This document shows, one piece after another, positions 1 to 7,953 of a stretch of 32,366 nucleotides of DNA. Under the pieces are notes generated by a model. The model had not been told where the DNA came from. It searched no databases and worked only from the letters and a program-made list of their open reading frames with translations. The DNA lies in contig CAZWZG010000015.1 in the NCBI GenBank assembly GCA_964638245.1, positions 1-32,366 of the forward strand. Direction: 5' to 3'. This DNA comes from CAZWZG01 sp964638245 (GTDB taxonomy: Bacteria > Pseudomonadota > Alphaproteobacteria > Rhodobacterales > Rhodobacteraceae). The position numbers and the translations under genes were made by a program. Numbering within the stretch: position 1 is the first letter of the stretch; each line of letters opens with the position of its first letter.

Positions 1-933
1 CGCTTCGGCGATCGACTTATAGGCGTCCTCAAGCTGGGTGTATTTGCCGACGATGGCGACGCGGACCTCGCCTTCGGCGTTCTCGATCCGGTCGTGGACA
101 TCGGTCCAGCGGGCGAGGTTGGGTTTTGGCGCAGGCGCGATGCGGAAGGCGTCGAGCACGGCCTGATCGAGGCCCTCGCGGTGGTAGGCGAGCGGGGCTT
201 CGTAGATGGATTTGAGGTCGGGCGCGGCGATGACGTCCTCTTTGCGGACGTTACAGAAGAGGGCGATTTTCTCGCGCTCTTTCTCCGGGATCGGCTTGTC
301 TGAGCGGCAGACGAGGACGTCCGGTGCGATGCCGATGGAGCGGAGTTCCTTGACTGAGTGCTGGGTCGGTTTGGTTTTAAGCTCTCCGCTTGCACCGATG
401 TAAGGCAGGAGTGTGAGGTGCATGAAGATGCACTGGCCGCGGGGTTTGTCCTGGGCGAACTGGCGGATGGCTTCGAAGAAGGGCAGGCCTTCGATGTCGC
501 CCACGGTGCCGCCGATTTCGCAGAGCATGAAGTCGACTTCGTCTTCGCCAATCGAGATGAAGTCTTTGATTTCATTGGTGACGTGGGGGATGACCTGGAT
601 CGTTTTGCCCAGGTAATCGCCGCGGCGTTCCTTTTCGAGAACGGTGGAGTAGATGCGCCCCGACGAGACGCTGTCGGTGCCCCGCGCATGGACGCCGGTG
701 AAGCGTTCGTAGTGACCGAGGTCGAGGTCGGTTTCGGCGCCGTCATCGGTGACGAACACCTCGCCATGTTCAAAGGGCGACATCGTGCCGGGGTCGACGT
801 TGAGATAGGGGTCGAGTTTGCGCAGGCGGACAGAATAGCCGCGCGCCTGGAGCAATGCGCCAAGGGCGGCAGAGGCCAAACCCTTGCCAAGCGACGAGAC
901 GACCCCGCCGGTGATAAAGACAAAACGCGCCAT
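1..933 (-). CDS. pyrG: CTP synthase, N-terminal synthetase domain (partial)
   Basis: CTP synthase makes CTP from UTP, ATP and glutamine in the cytoplasm, the last step of de novo pyrimidine nucleotide synthesis. The minus-strand frame opens with ATG at 933 and stays open to the window edge, giving 311 codons. It begins MARFVFITGGVVSSLGKG, the family P-loop, followed by NVDPGTMSPFEHGEVFVTDD and GAETDLDLGHYERF, which are hallmark nucleotide- and Mg-binding stretches of PyrG. The glutaminase (class I amidotransferase) domain lies beyond the left edge. The neighbour upstream on the same strand is the membrane glycosyltransferase, with secG beyond it. The start is fixed by the conserved MARFVFITGG N-terminus. 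Confidence 0.97.
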   Translation of the reverse strand, partial: MARFVFITGGVVSSLGKGLASAALGALLQARGYSVRLRKLDPYLNVDPGTMSPFEHGEVFVTDDGAETDLDLGHYERFTGVHARGTDSVSSGRIYSTVLEKERRGDYLGKTIQVIPHVTNEIKDFISIGEDEVDFMLCEIGGTVGDIEGLPFFEAIRQFAQDKPRGQCIFMHLTLLPYIGASGELKTKPTQHSVKELRSIGIAPDVLVCRSDKPIPEKEREKIALFCNVRKEDVIAAPDLKSIYEAPLAYHREGLDQAVLDAFRIAPAPKPNLARWTDVHDRIENAEGEVRVAIVGKYTQLEDAYKSIAEA

Positions 934-1106
934 GACTGCTCTTCTCCCGTGCCCGCATATTTGCGTGGTCGATCGACGCGGAATCGGTGCTCTCGATTGC
1001 GTGATCCACGGGAGTCCTTGGTATGGGATTCGCACGGGCGCGGCAAGGGGGCAGACGCAAGATGCTGTGTTTTGCTTCGGTGAAATCTACAAGTTGGGGT
1101 GTTGAA

Positions 1107-1154
1107 CCGGGGCTCTGCCCCGGACCCCGGGATATTTTCGTCCAGATGAAGGGA
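1107..1154. repeat. GC-rich hairpin plus GGGATATTT intergenic repeat, copy A
   Basis: A perfect 7-bp stem CCGGGGC/GCCCCGG (1107-1113 and 1117-1123, loop TCT) is followed by CGGGATATTTT and CCAGATGAAGGG (1128-1154). The second half is shared almost exactly with 30544-30570, and the GGGATATTT core also with 13130 and 26180. It lies between the 3' end of the glycosyltransferase gene and pyrG, so it may act as a transcript-end hairpin. There is no U-run. The rest of the 934-1161 gap shows nothing recognisable. Confidence 0.7.
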
Positions 1155-1161
1155 GCCGGAC

Positions 1162-2871
1162 TTAGCGGCAGGCGGCGATGGCGGGATCGCCTGCGCGCGC
1201 GAAGAGAGCGATGGGCATGGGGTCGCCGTTGTCGTTGTAGTTGATCGCTGTGATTTCCTCGATCTTCTCCAAGGGCACACCCGCCGCTGCGGCGAGTTGA
1301 TCCTCGGCCGCCGGGTCGCGTAGTTCCACGATGGCGCGTGCCCCCTCGGGACCAGTGGTGAGCCAGTCGGCGGCGCCCGCAAGATCGGTGCGGCGCATAT
1401 CGGTGCCCGCATGGAACGCAATCGACAGCTCGTCATAGCCTGTGGCGACCACTGGAAGATCCGCACAAGCGTCGTATTTCATGTGCAATGCGGCGAGCGT
1501 CGGGCTGGGGCTGAGCGCCTCAAGCCGCGGCAGGGTGACAGAGACGAGGCCGGGGATCAGAAGAGCCATCGCGCCAAGGCTGAGCACGCCGTAAGCGCCC
1601 GCGCGTCCAACAAAAAGCGCGGCTGCAGCAAGGAGCGTGAGGGCCAGACCGAGCCCGCCGAGGATCGCCGCGGGCAGCAAGATCTGTCCTTCGATTTCAA
1701 TGGGGCCGGCGATGAGCAGCGCCGCCAGAGCGCCGCCGCCCACAAGGCTGAGAAGCGCGGCTGGCAGTCGGATGAAGGGGCCGGGGCGCGCAAGGTCATG
1801 CTCGTTCGAGGTCAGCCACATGCCGATCATGCCGCCGATGCCGGGTAGAATGGGCATGACATAGTGAGGCAGTTTCGTCGTCAGAAGCTCGAACGTGATC
1901 CAGAACGGCAGCGCCCAGGCCACAAGATAGATCACCGCCTCGGACCGGCGGCGGGTCCACAGGAACGGGATCGCGCACAAGAGGAGCGGCATCCAGGGCC
2001 AGAACGTCGCCCACATGGTCGCGCTGTAATATCCGATGGGTCCGGTGTGACCCTCTGCGGCGCCGCCGACCTTGCCCAGCAAGTCGTTCTGGACGCTTTC
2101 CACGTAGAAGCCCCAATCGGTCTCAATCCCGATGGCGATGAACCATGGCGCGGTGAGCAGCGCGAAAAGGGGTAGGCCTAGCGCCGGGCGGATGGCCCGC
2201 AGTGCTCGCCAGCCCCGTTCGATCACGATCAGAAGGGCGATCATGCCGCCAGAGACCATCAGGATCACGGGGCCTTTGATCAGAACGCCCGCGGCGGTCG
2301 CGGCCCAGAAAAGGGCGTGCATGCCCGTGAAGCGGTCCGTGTCTGCGGTCAGGCAGCGGATCAGCGCGCCTTGGGCAAGGACGATGGTGAAGAGAAGTGC
2401 CGCGTCGGTCTTGGCGATATTGCCTTCCAGGACGGTCACGATCGATGTGCCCACGACGAGGCCTGCGATGGCCGCCGCGCGGCTGCTCAGGATCGGGCGC
2501 ATGGCCCAGACCGTCAGGAGGGCCGCGCCAAGGATGCCCAAAAGCGAGGGCAAGCGGTAGACCCAAAGGGGTGCTTCGGCGCCCTGACCGGTGATCATCG
2601 CGGCCCCAGCTTGCAACCAGTAGATGCCCACGGGCTTTTTCCAGCGCGGCTGGTCGAGGTTCATTGGCTCGATGAAGTCACCGCTTTCCAGCATTTGCTT
2701 GGAGGCGATGACATAGCGCGCCTCATCGCGCTCGGTCAGAGGCAGTTCTGCCTGTCCGGGGATCAGCAGGACCAGCGCGGCGAGTGCCACGACAAGAAGA
2801 GCTACCATGCGGCTTTCGCCCATGGCATCGACAATGCGATCGGCCAGCGCCTCTAGCCGATCAAAGACCAT
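1162..2871 (-). CDS. ArnT/PMT-type (GT39-like) integral membrane glycosyltransferase
   Basis: Predicted membrane glycosyltransferase of 569 aa that would move a sugar from a polyprenyl-phosphate donor to lipid A, a polysaccharide or a protein on the outer face of the inner membrane. After a short cytoplasmic leader and a first hydrophobic segment comes TERDEARYVIASKQMLESGD, the acidic first-loop motif (DEARY) of the ArnT/PMT superfamily, then QPRWKKPVGIYWLQ, equivalent to the family's KPPLYYW motif. About ten or more further hydrophobic segments follow, then a soluble C-terminal domain (~430-569). Its gene starts 4 nt after the secG stop, so the two are probably co-transcribed, with pyrG downstream. 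Donor and acceptor cannot be told from sequence; the ArnT symbol is avoided because no aminoarabinose genes are nearby. Confidence 0.85.
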   Translation of the reverse strand: MVFDRLEALADRIVDAMGESRMVALLVVALAALVLLIPGQAELPLTERDEARYVIASKQMLESGDFIEPMNLDQPRWKKPVGIYWLQAGAAMITGQGAEAPLWVYRLPSLLGILGAALLTVWAMRPILSSRAAAIAGLVVGTSIVTVLEGNIAKTDAALLFTIVLAQGALIRCLTADTDRFTGMHALFWAATAAGVLIKGPVILMVSGGMIALLIVIERGWRALRAIRPALGLPLFALLTAPWFIAIGIETDWGFYVESVQNDLLGKVGGAAEGHTGPIGYYSATMWATFWPWMPLLLCAIPFLWTRRRSEAVIYLVAWALPFWITFELLTTKLPHYVMPILPGIGGMIGMWLTSNEHDLARPGPFIRLPAALLSLVGGGALAALLIAGPIEIEGQILLPAAILGGLGLALTLLAAAALFVGRAGAYGVLSLGAMALLIPGLVSVTLPRLEALSPSPTLAALHMKYDACADLPVVATGYDELSIAFHAGTDMRRTDLAGAADWLTTGPEGARAIVELRDPAAEDQLAAAAGVPLEKIEEITAINYNDNGDPMPIALFARAGDPAIAACR

Positions 2872-2875
2872 TGAA

Positions 2876-3253
2876 TCAGTTCGCGCGCGGCGGCAGAAGC
2901 GGGGTTTCCTCGGTCGCGTCGTCTGTTGTCGAGGCGGGAGGAAGCAGGCTGTCTTCGGTGCTTTCTGCGGCCGGAGGCGTCAGGGAGCCGCCTCCGAGGC
3001 GGTCCAGAACCGAGCTATCGGCCGAGTTTTGCGCTGCAAAGATAGTCAACGTGATCGACGTGGCGATAAAGCACAGCGCAAAAAGCCATGTCAGTTTGCC
3101 CAAGGCCGTCGCTGCGCCGCGCGACGAGACAAGGCCGCCGCCGCCACCGCCGCCACCCATGCCAAGGCCACCCCCTTCGGAGCGCTGCAACAGCACGACA
3201 CCAATCAGGCACAAGGCCAGGATCAGGTGGATGATCAGGACGATATTTTCCAT
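2876..3253 (-). CDS. secG: Preprotein translocase subunit SecG
   Basis: SecG is the small accessory subunit of the SecYEG channel in the inner membrane and assists SecA-driven export. The 125-aa protein has two membrane segments (about residues 3-21 and 53-73) separated by a cytoplasmic loop with the conserved VVLLQRSEGGGLGMGGG stretch, in which the glycine run is expanded (GGGGGGGG). The C-terminal tail after the second segment is long and low-complexity, rich in Pro, Ser, Thr and acidic residues, as in other Rhodobacteraceae SecG. The start MENIVLIIHLILALCLIGVV is standard for the family. It appears to be the first gene of a secG-glycosyltransferase unit leading towards pyrG. Confidence 0.95.
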   Translation of the reverse strand: MENIVLIIHLILALCLIGVVLLQRSEGGGLGMGGGGGGGGLVSSRGAATALGKLTWLFALCFIATSITLTIFAAQNSADSSVLDRLGGGSLTPPAAESTEDSLLPPASTTDDATEETPLLPPRAN

Positions 3254-3619
3254 GTGCCGAAACGCTCCTCGGGTTCAAAGGGCTACTTAGGCAAGCAAGC
3301 GGCTTGGTGCAAGACGGAAAGGGACGGTTGCATCTACCCCTATTTTACCTGTCCACACCTAGGGTCCGAGGAAACGCCTTGGCCCGTTTTTCGCGCACAC
3401 CAATCCGGAAGACGCCAACGACAAGACCTACCGCTCATGCGCCCTACCCCTTTTGCGTCCATCAATGGTGTTTCCAGTGCAAATGGCCTATTTCTGCAAC
3501 GATGCCATTGGCTTTCTGGAATCAAACATCGAAGCGTGCAATGTGCCACGCAGAACGATACCGAAACGTCATGGTGCCCTACTATGTTTTGCTAGACGAC
3601 GTTCCCTTGTGAGACTTGA
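3254..3619. other. Divergent intergenic region secG / ppk2
   Basis: This 366-bp gap separates the divergent secG and ppk2 genes and must hold both promoters. Base composition is less GC-rich (one line, 3541-3600, counts 50 %). I see no convincing hairpin, tRNA, riboswitch or conserved ORF. The short ORFs here have no family signal and overlap one another on both strands. Confidence 0.5.
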
Positions 3620-4534
3620 ATGATGGTCAAAGAACACCGCGCAGAAAAATGGCTCGAGGAAGAACTCCTGGACAGTTTTGACGAAGAAGTCGAACTTGAG
3701 ATGGAAGACGCGATTCTGTCTATGAAGATCCGCGAAGTCTACAAAGCCGCGCATCCCGACACCCTGCCCCGCCGCGACTATTTTGCAGCCCTCCTTCAAC
3801 TGCAGGCCGAACTGATCAAGCTGCAGGATTGGGTGATCGCTAGCGGCGAGAAAGTTGTCGTGCTCTTTGAAGGAAGGGATGCCGCGGGCAAAGGCGGCGT
3901 GATCAAGCGGATCACCCAGCGCCTTGATCCGCGCGTGGTGCGTACTGTTGCGCTGCCCGCTCCATCCGACCGCGAACAGACCCAATGGTATTTCCAGCGA
4001 TACGTCCCGCACCTGCCTGCAGCAGGCGAAATCGTGCTCTTTGATCGTTCATGGTACAATCGCGCAGGCGTCGAAAAGGTCATGGGCTTTGCGACGAAAC
4101 AACAGGTTAAGGACTTTTTCAACGACGTTCCGGAATTTGAGCGCATGCTGGTTCGATCCGGGATCCGGCTGGTCAAATACTGGTTCTCGATCACAGACGA
4201 AGAACAGCAGATGCGGTTCCTTATCCGTATTCATGACCCATTGAAGCAATGGAAACTGTCACCGATGGACCTGCAAAGCCGGGTACGATGGGAGCAATAC
4301 ACCAAAGCAAAGGAAGAGATGTTCAAGCACACCAATATTCCTGAGGCGCCTTGGTACATTGTTGAGGCCAACGACAAAAAACGTGCGCGCTTGAATTGCA
4401 TCGATCACCTCTTGGGCCTGTGCCCATACGAAGATGTGCCGCACGAGGACGTGACGCTGCCTGAGCGTGTCTTTAACCCAGAATACGAACGCTCGGCCTT
4501 GCCTCGCGAGCTATATGTGCCCCGAAAGTACTAG
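3620..4534 (+). CDS. ppk2: Polyphosphate kinase 2 (PPK2 family)
   Basis: PPK2 transfers phosphate between inorganic polyphosphate and nucleoside (di)phosphates, usually driving NDP to NTP formation with polyP as donor. The 304-aa protein has an acidic helical N-terminus (1-45), a Walker A motif GRDAAGKGG (85-93), the lid-region motif SDREQTQWYFQRYVPHLP (116-133) and a Walker B region IVLFDRSWYNR (138-148). This is the one-domain PPK2 layout at the normal length of about 300 aa. The two Met codons at the start (3620 and 3623) are equivalent choices. It is transcribed away from secG and is followed 27 nt later by an unrecognised ORF. The PHA genes at 14-20 kb are a second storage-polymer locus nearby but are not visibly linked to it. 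Confidence 0.95.
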   Translation: MMVKEHRAEKWLEEELLDSFDEEVELEMEDAILSMKIREVYKAAHPDTLPRRDYFAALLQLQAELIKLQDWVIASGEKVVVLFEGRDAAGKGGVIKRITQRLDPRVVRTVALPAPSDREQTQWYFQRYVPHLPAAGEIVLFDRSWYNRAGVEKVMGFATKQQVKDFFNDVPEFERMLVRSGIRLVKYWFSITDEEQQMRFLIRIHDPLKQWKLSPMDLQSRVRWEQYTKAKEEMFKHTNIPEAPWYIVEANDKKRARLNCIDHLLGLCPYEDVPHEDVTLPERVFNPEYERSALPRELYVPRKY

Positions 4535-4561
4535 CCACTCATTGCTGAAAGCTTCGAGGCG

Positions 4562-5065
4562 ATGCTCAGCAGTCGACATCCCAATAATCTGTGTCGCACT
4601 GTTGAAATCGTTGAACGCGTTCTCGCGGACCATAGTCGTCTGTGCGAACTTTTTGCCTGCTATCAATCCACTCAAGAAGTCGTCCGCCTGCGCGGATCCA
4701 ATACGACAAAGAGAATTGCAAATGTCGAATCGTCCGTTGTCGTTCCTTTCATTGATCGCTTGACGAAGGAGATGAGCGAGCTGGAACAGGTATTTGCGCA
4801 ATGGACCTTGGGAGCGCTGTTCCGGCAACTCCAAAACGATATGTCCGCCGCGCAAAGAAGTGCCGCCGAAATCGTGATGTGGCGCAATCCTGCGTTGCAT
4901 CGTGACTGGATCTTTCTGAACGAAACAAAGCAAACGCTTGGTCAATGGGCCAACAAGTCTCCCGAATTGGCCATTTGGATGACGCCACATCTTGAAAGAC
5001 TATCTGGCGACAACCGGAAATCGGTTGCAGGCAAAGCAAAACGCTGGCGTGAACAACTGGGCTAG
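4562..5065 (+). CDS. Hypothetical protein, possibly helical/hemerythrin-like
   Basis: I do not recognise this 167-aa ORF. It opens 27 nt after ppk2 in the same frame. The sequence is mostly helical and polar, with no membrane segment or signal peptide. The first half (VERVLADHSRLCELF, then PFIDRLTKEMSELEQVF) loosely recalls the spacing of hemerythrin-type four-helix proteins, but most iron-binding His residues are absent, so this is only a hint. The second half has WRNPALHRDWIFLNETKQTL and ends basic (KAKRWREQLG). Composition is near 50 % GC (4621-4680), lower than the surroundings. A 159-aa ORF on the opposite strand (4511-4990) competes. The plus frame is preferred for its colinearity with both neighbours. 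Confidence 0.5.
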   Translation: MLSSRHPNNLCRTVEIVERVLADHSRLCELFACYQSTQEVVRLRGSNTTKRIANVESSVVVPFIDRLTKEMSELEQVFAQWTLGALFRQLQNDMSAAQRSAAEIVMWRNPALHRDWIFLNETKQTLGQWANKSPELAIWMTPHLERLSGDNRKSVAGKAKRWREQLG

Positions 5066-5095
5066 CCTCTTTTCGTGGCCATTGCCGGGACCTAT

Positions 5096-5554
5096 ATGTT
5101 CGATATGTTTCAGGATTTTCTTCGCAAACTGACCGCGCCCGACCCCGAGCGTCTTGACGATGCGGACGCCCGCGTTGCCTTGGCGGCGTTGCTCGTTCGC
5201 ATTGCTCGAACGGATGGCGACTATGCTGACGCAGAAATTCAAAGGATCGACCGGGTCCTTGCCAAGCGCTACGGCCTGTCCCCTTTCGAGGTGACCAAAC
5301 TGCGCAGCGAAGCGGAAACGCTTGAATCCGAGGCGCCCGACACGGTTCGCTTCACCCGCGCCATCAAGGACGCCGTGGACTACGAAGACCGCGCGCAAGT
5401 GGTCGAAGCGCTCTGGGATATCGTTCTTGCCGATGGCGAACGTGATCACGAGGAAGACGCGCTTATGCGGCTTGTCGCCCCCATGCTTGGGATCAATGAC
5501 CGCGATAGCGCGCTGGCCCGCCAACGGGTGGAGGCCCGCCTGGCCGAGGGATGA
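5096..5554 (+). CDS. TerB-like (tellurite resistance TerB family) protein
   Basis: Cytoplasmic all-helical protein of 152 aa in the TerB/TerB-like family. It matches the family pattern ALLVRIARTDGDYADAEIQRIDRVL (about 32-56), then RAQVVEALWDIVLADGERDHEEDALMRLVAPMLGI (about 102-136), the two acidic DGD/DGE helix turns thought to bind metal. These stand-alone proteins are common in alphaproteobacteria and their role is poorly known, so tellurite resistance should not be assumed. The ATG at 5096 is chosen over GTG 5075 because homologues typically begin MFxxF and a GGGA lies 5 nt upstream. The stop overlaps the next gene's start (ATGA), implying translational coupling. Confidence 0.85.
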   Translation: MFDMFQDFLRKLTAPDPERLDDADARVALAALLVRIARTDGDYADAEIQRIDRVLAKRYGLSPFEVTKLRSEAETLESEAPDTVRFTRAIKDAVDYEDRAQVVEALWDIVLADGERDHEEDALMRLVAPMLGINDRDSALARQRVEARLAEG

Positions 5555-6285
5555 GCGCCGCCGCACTTCCGATGTATGCCCGCCCCCAGACCGAAGCGGC
5601 GCAAGCGCGGCTATGGGCGGCGATGCGGGCACATGGCTGGGACGGTGTTGAGGATGCACCTACCAAGCTCGGCGCGCCGGGTGATCTTTGGGATTTCTGG
5701 GGGTCCCCCGATCTGATCTTTGGTCAAACATGCGGTCTACCCTATCGGCTCATGACCAACCGACCTTCTCTGTTGGGCGCGCCGACCCATCCCTTGGATC
5801 TGACGCCCGGCACCTATCAAAGCGCTGTTGTGACACGCCATGGGGATCCCCGCCGCGTCGAAGACCTCAGCCATGCGCCCATTGCCATCAACGAGCCACG
5901 TTCCCAATCGGGCTGGGCAGCGGCATGGGATGCCGGGCTGGGCCGGGGGCCGGTTCGTGCCACCGGTTCCCACCGCGCCAGCGCACAGGCCGTGGCCGAC
6001 GGACGGTCTGACGTTGCAACGATCGATGTCGTCACGTGGCAGATGCTCAAGCGCTGGGAACCGGCCCTGACCGAGCCCCTGCAAGAGGTTGATCGCACGC
6101 GCGAATATCCTGCTTTGCCCTTCATCACGCGGATCGCGGACGTAACGGGTCTCAGGGACGCATTGCGCCACGGAGTTGCGACCCTCAGCACTAAAGACAA
6201 GGACACGCTGCTGCTCTCAGGCATCGCAGATGTGCGCGAAGAGGATTATCTGGCCCTCCCTAACCCACCGACGCCACATATCTAG
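5551..6285 (+). CDS. PhnD/SsuA-type solute-binding-fold protein, no signal peptide
   Basis: A 244-aa protein with the fold signals of the phosphate/phosphonate-binding PhnD-like family: PDLIFGQTCGLPYR (about 53-66), a central strand PIAINEPRSQSGWAA (about 110-124) and SDVATIDVVTWQMLKRW (about 153-169) of the second lobe. The usual binding protein is exported, but this one starts MSAAALPMYARPQTEAAQARLW without any hydrophobic signal, so as annotated it is cytoplasmic or depends on an unseen start. The ATG overlaps the TerB-like stop by 4 nt, so the pair is coupled. No phosphonate permease or ATPase is adjacent. The ABC genes after it are of the polar-amino-acid type with their own binding protein. 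Its ligand is unknown. Confidence 0.75.
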   Translation: MSAAALPMYARPQTEAAQARLWAAMRAHGWDGVEDAPTKLGAPGDLWDFWGSPDLIFGQTCGLPYRLMTNRPSLLGAPTHPLDLTPGTYQSAVVTRHGDPRRVEDLSHAPIAINEPRSQSGWAAAWDAGLGRGPVRATGSHRASAQAVADGRSDVATIDVVTWQMLKRWEPALTEPLQEVDRTREYPALPFITRIADVTGLRDALRHGVATLSTKDKDTLLLSGIADVREEDYLALPNPPTPHI

Positions 6286-6382
6286 GCACGCGCCAAGGTG
6301 CCGCAGCGTTTTGCCCGGCGACCCGTTGCATTTGTCCAGAAATCACGCATTACTCCCGCGCTAGGAGCAAATCGGGGGACAC

Positions 6383-7156
6383 ATGGCCGCGCGCGAGCCA
6401 GTGATCGAAATCCGGAACCTGCACAAGAGCTATGGATCGCTCGAAGTGCTCAAGGGCGTCGATATGACGGCGGCCCGAGGGGATGTCATTTCTCTGATCG
6501 GGTCATCGGGTTCCGGCAAATCCACGCTTCTGCGGTGCACGAACCTGCTTGAGGACAGCCAGGACGGCGAGATCGTCTTCGAAGGCGAACCGATCCACTG
6601 GCGCGGCACAGGTCACGCCCGTCGCCCCGCCGACAAGGCACAGGTCACACGCATTCGCACGAACCTGTCCATGGTGTTCCAGCAGTTCAACCTCTGGTCC
6701 CACATGACGATCCTGCAAAATGTCATGGAAGCACCCGTAACGGTGCTTGGCCGGGACACGGTCGAGGTCGAAGCAAAAGCCCGCGACTATCTCGCCAAGG
6801 TCGGCATCGGGGACAAGGCGGACCGTTATCCCGCAGAACTCTCAGGCGGCCAGCAACAGCGCGCTGCCATTGCGCGCGCGTTGGCGATGGAGCCGCGAGC
6901 GCTTTTGTTCGACGAACCGACGTCGGCGCTTGATCCCGAGCTTGAACAAGAAGTCGTCCGCGTGATCAAGGACCTCGCTTCCGAGGGTCGCACCATGATC
7001 ATCGTCACCCACGACATGAGCATGGCCCGCGATGTGTCTGATCACGTTGTATTTCTTCACCTCGGCAAGATCGAGGAAGAAGGCGCGCCCACCGATCTGT
7101 TCGGCGCGCCGAAAACCGAACGGCTGCGGCAATTTTTGAGTGCTGTCGCGGCCTAA
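6383..7156 (+). CDS. ABC transporter ATP-binding protein, polar amino acid type
   Basis: ATPase subunit (257 aa) of a HisP/GlnQ-type importer that powers uptake of an amino acid or related amine across the inner membrane. Visible motifs in order: Walker A GSSGSGKST (40-48), Q-loop VFQQFNLWSHMT (about 98-109), ABC signature LSGGQQQR (153-160), Walker B ALLFDEPTSALD (173-184) and the switch histidine in VTHDMSMA. The length is normal. ATG 6383 follows a GGGGGAC ribosome-binding site. It leads a colinear series: binding protein 23 nt later, then two permeases. The insert WRGTGHARRPADKAQ after the first strands resembles the HisP-like subgroup for basic amino acids, which supports but does not prove a basic substrate. 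Confidence 0.95.
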   Translation: MAAREPVIEIRNLHKSYGSLEVLKGVDMTAARGDVISLIGSSGSGKSTLLRCTNLLEDSQDGEIVFEGEPIHWRGTGHARRPADKAQVTRIRTNLSMVFQQFNLWSHMTILQNVMEAPVTVLGRDTVEVEAKARDYLAKVGIGDKADRYPAELSGGQQQRAAIARALAMEPRALLFDEPTSALDPELEQEVVRVIKDLASEGRTMIIVTHDMSMARDVSDHVVFLHLGKIEEEGAPTDLFGAPKTERLRQFLSAVAA

Positions 7157-7179
7157 ATGTCTAGTAAAGGGAGACACCA

Positions 7180-7902
7180 ATGAAAAAGATCATCCTTGGC
7201 GCCACCACGCTGGCGCTTGTCAGCTCGATGGCGCTGGCCGGGTCGCACTCGGTCGTCCGCATGGGCACCGAAGGCGCCTACCCTCCGTGGAACCTCATCA
7301 ACGACAACGGCGAAATTGATGGGTTTGAACGCGAACTGGGCGACGAGCTTTGCGCGCGCGCTGAACTGACCTGTGAGTGGGTCACGAACGAGTGGGATTC
7401 GATCATCCCGAACCTCGTCTCGGGCAACTACGACGTCATCATTGCAGGCATGTCGATCACCGACGAGCGTGACGCGGTCATCGACTTCACACAAGCCTAC
7501 ACACCGCCAGATCCGTCTTTCTATGCGGCATTGAGCGATGATGTTGACCTCTCCAATGGAGTGATTGCGGCCCAGACCGGCACAATCCAGGCAGGCTACA
7601 TCGCCGAAAGCGGTGCAACGCTTGTCGAATACGCGACACCCGACGAGACGATCGCTGCTGTTGTGAACGGCGAAGCGGACGCGGTTCTGGCCGACAGCTC
7701 GTTCATCACGGGGCAGGTTGAAGCCAATTCGGACATCATGGTCGTGGGTGACCCGGTCGCGCTTGGCGGCGGTGTCGGCATGGGCATCCGTGAATCGGAT
7801 GGCGAGTTGCGCGCCAAGTTCGACGCGGCCATCGACTCGATGAAAGCAGACGGCTCGCTCAACGAACTGATTGCAAAATGGGAAGTCTCTACCACGTGGT
7901 AA
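7180..7902 (+). CDS. Periplasmic amino-acid-binding protein (ABC, SBP family 3)
   Basis: Exported solute receptor (240 aa) of the importer encoded by the flanking genes. A classic signal peptide, MKKIILGATTLALVSSMALA, is probably cut after residue 20, leaving GSHSVVRMGTEGAYPPWN. That is the family-3 start, where the aromatic and acidic residues line the ligand pocket. Further signals are ELGDELCARAELTCEWV, with the single disulfide pair typical of the lysine/arginine/ornithine-binding and related proteins, and WDSIIPNLVSGNYDVIIAGM, STTDE-like MSITDERDAVIDFTQAY. An AAGGGAG ribosome-binding site precedes the ATG. Ligand identity is not readable. The downstream glutamylation genes suggest an amine or a basic amino acid. 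Confidence 0.93.
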   Translation: MKKIILGATTLALVSSMALAGSHSVVRMGTEGAYPPWNLINDNGEIDGFERELGDELCARAELTCEWVTNEWDSIIPNLVSGNYDVIIAGMSITDERDAVIDFTQAYTPPDPSFYAALSDDVDLSNGVIAAQTGTIQAGYIAESGATLVEYATPDETIAAVVNGEADAVLADSSFITGQVEANSDIMVVGDPVALGGGVGMGIRESDGELRAKFDAAIDSMKADGSLNELIAKWEVSTTW

Positions 7903-7953
7903 GGCTTTGCGGGCGGGCCTCCTGGCCCGCCTGACATCCCGGGGGAAGCGGCC

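Noticed and set aside
358..1083. 241-aa ORF on the plus strand
   Set aside because: It is antisense to pyrG, whose minus-strand translation carries all CTP synthase signatures.
3120..3180. Simple-sequence CCGCCGCC tract
   Set aside because: It encodes the poly-Gly loop of SecG, which is variable in the family, so it is not a separate element.
3254..3619. Small RNA or ORF in the secG/ppk2 gap
   Set aside because: The candidate ORFs have no motif and overlap on both strands; no hairpin with a U-run was seen.
4511..4990. 159-aa ORF on the minus strand opposite the unrecognised gene
   Set aside because: It would overlap the ppk2 end and is against the direction of both neighbours; it has no recognisable domain. 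Kept only as an alternative to the plus ORF.
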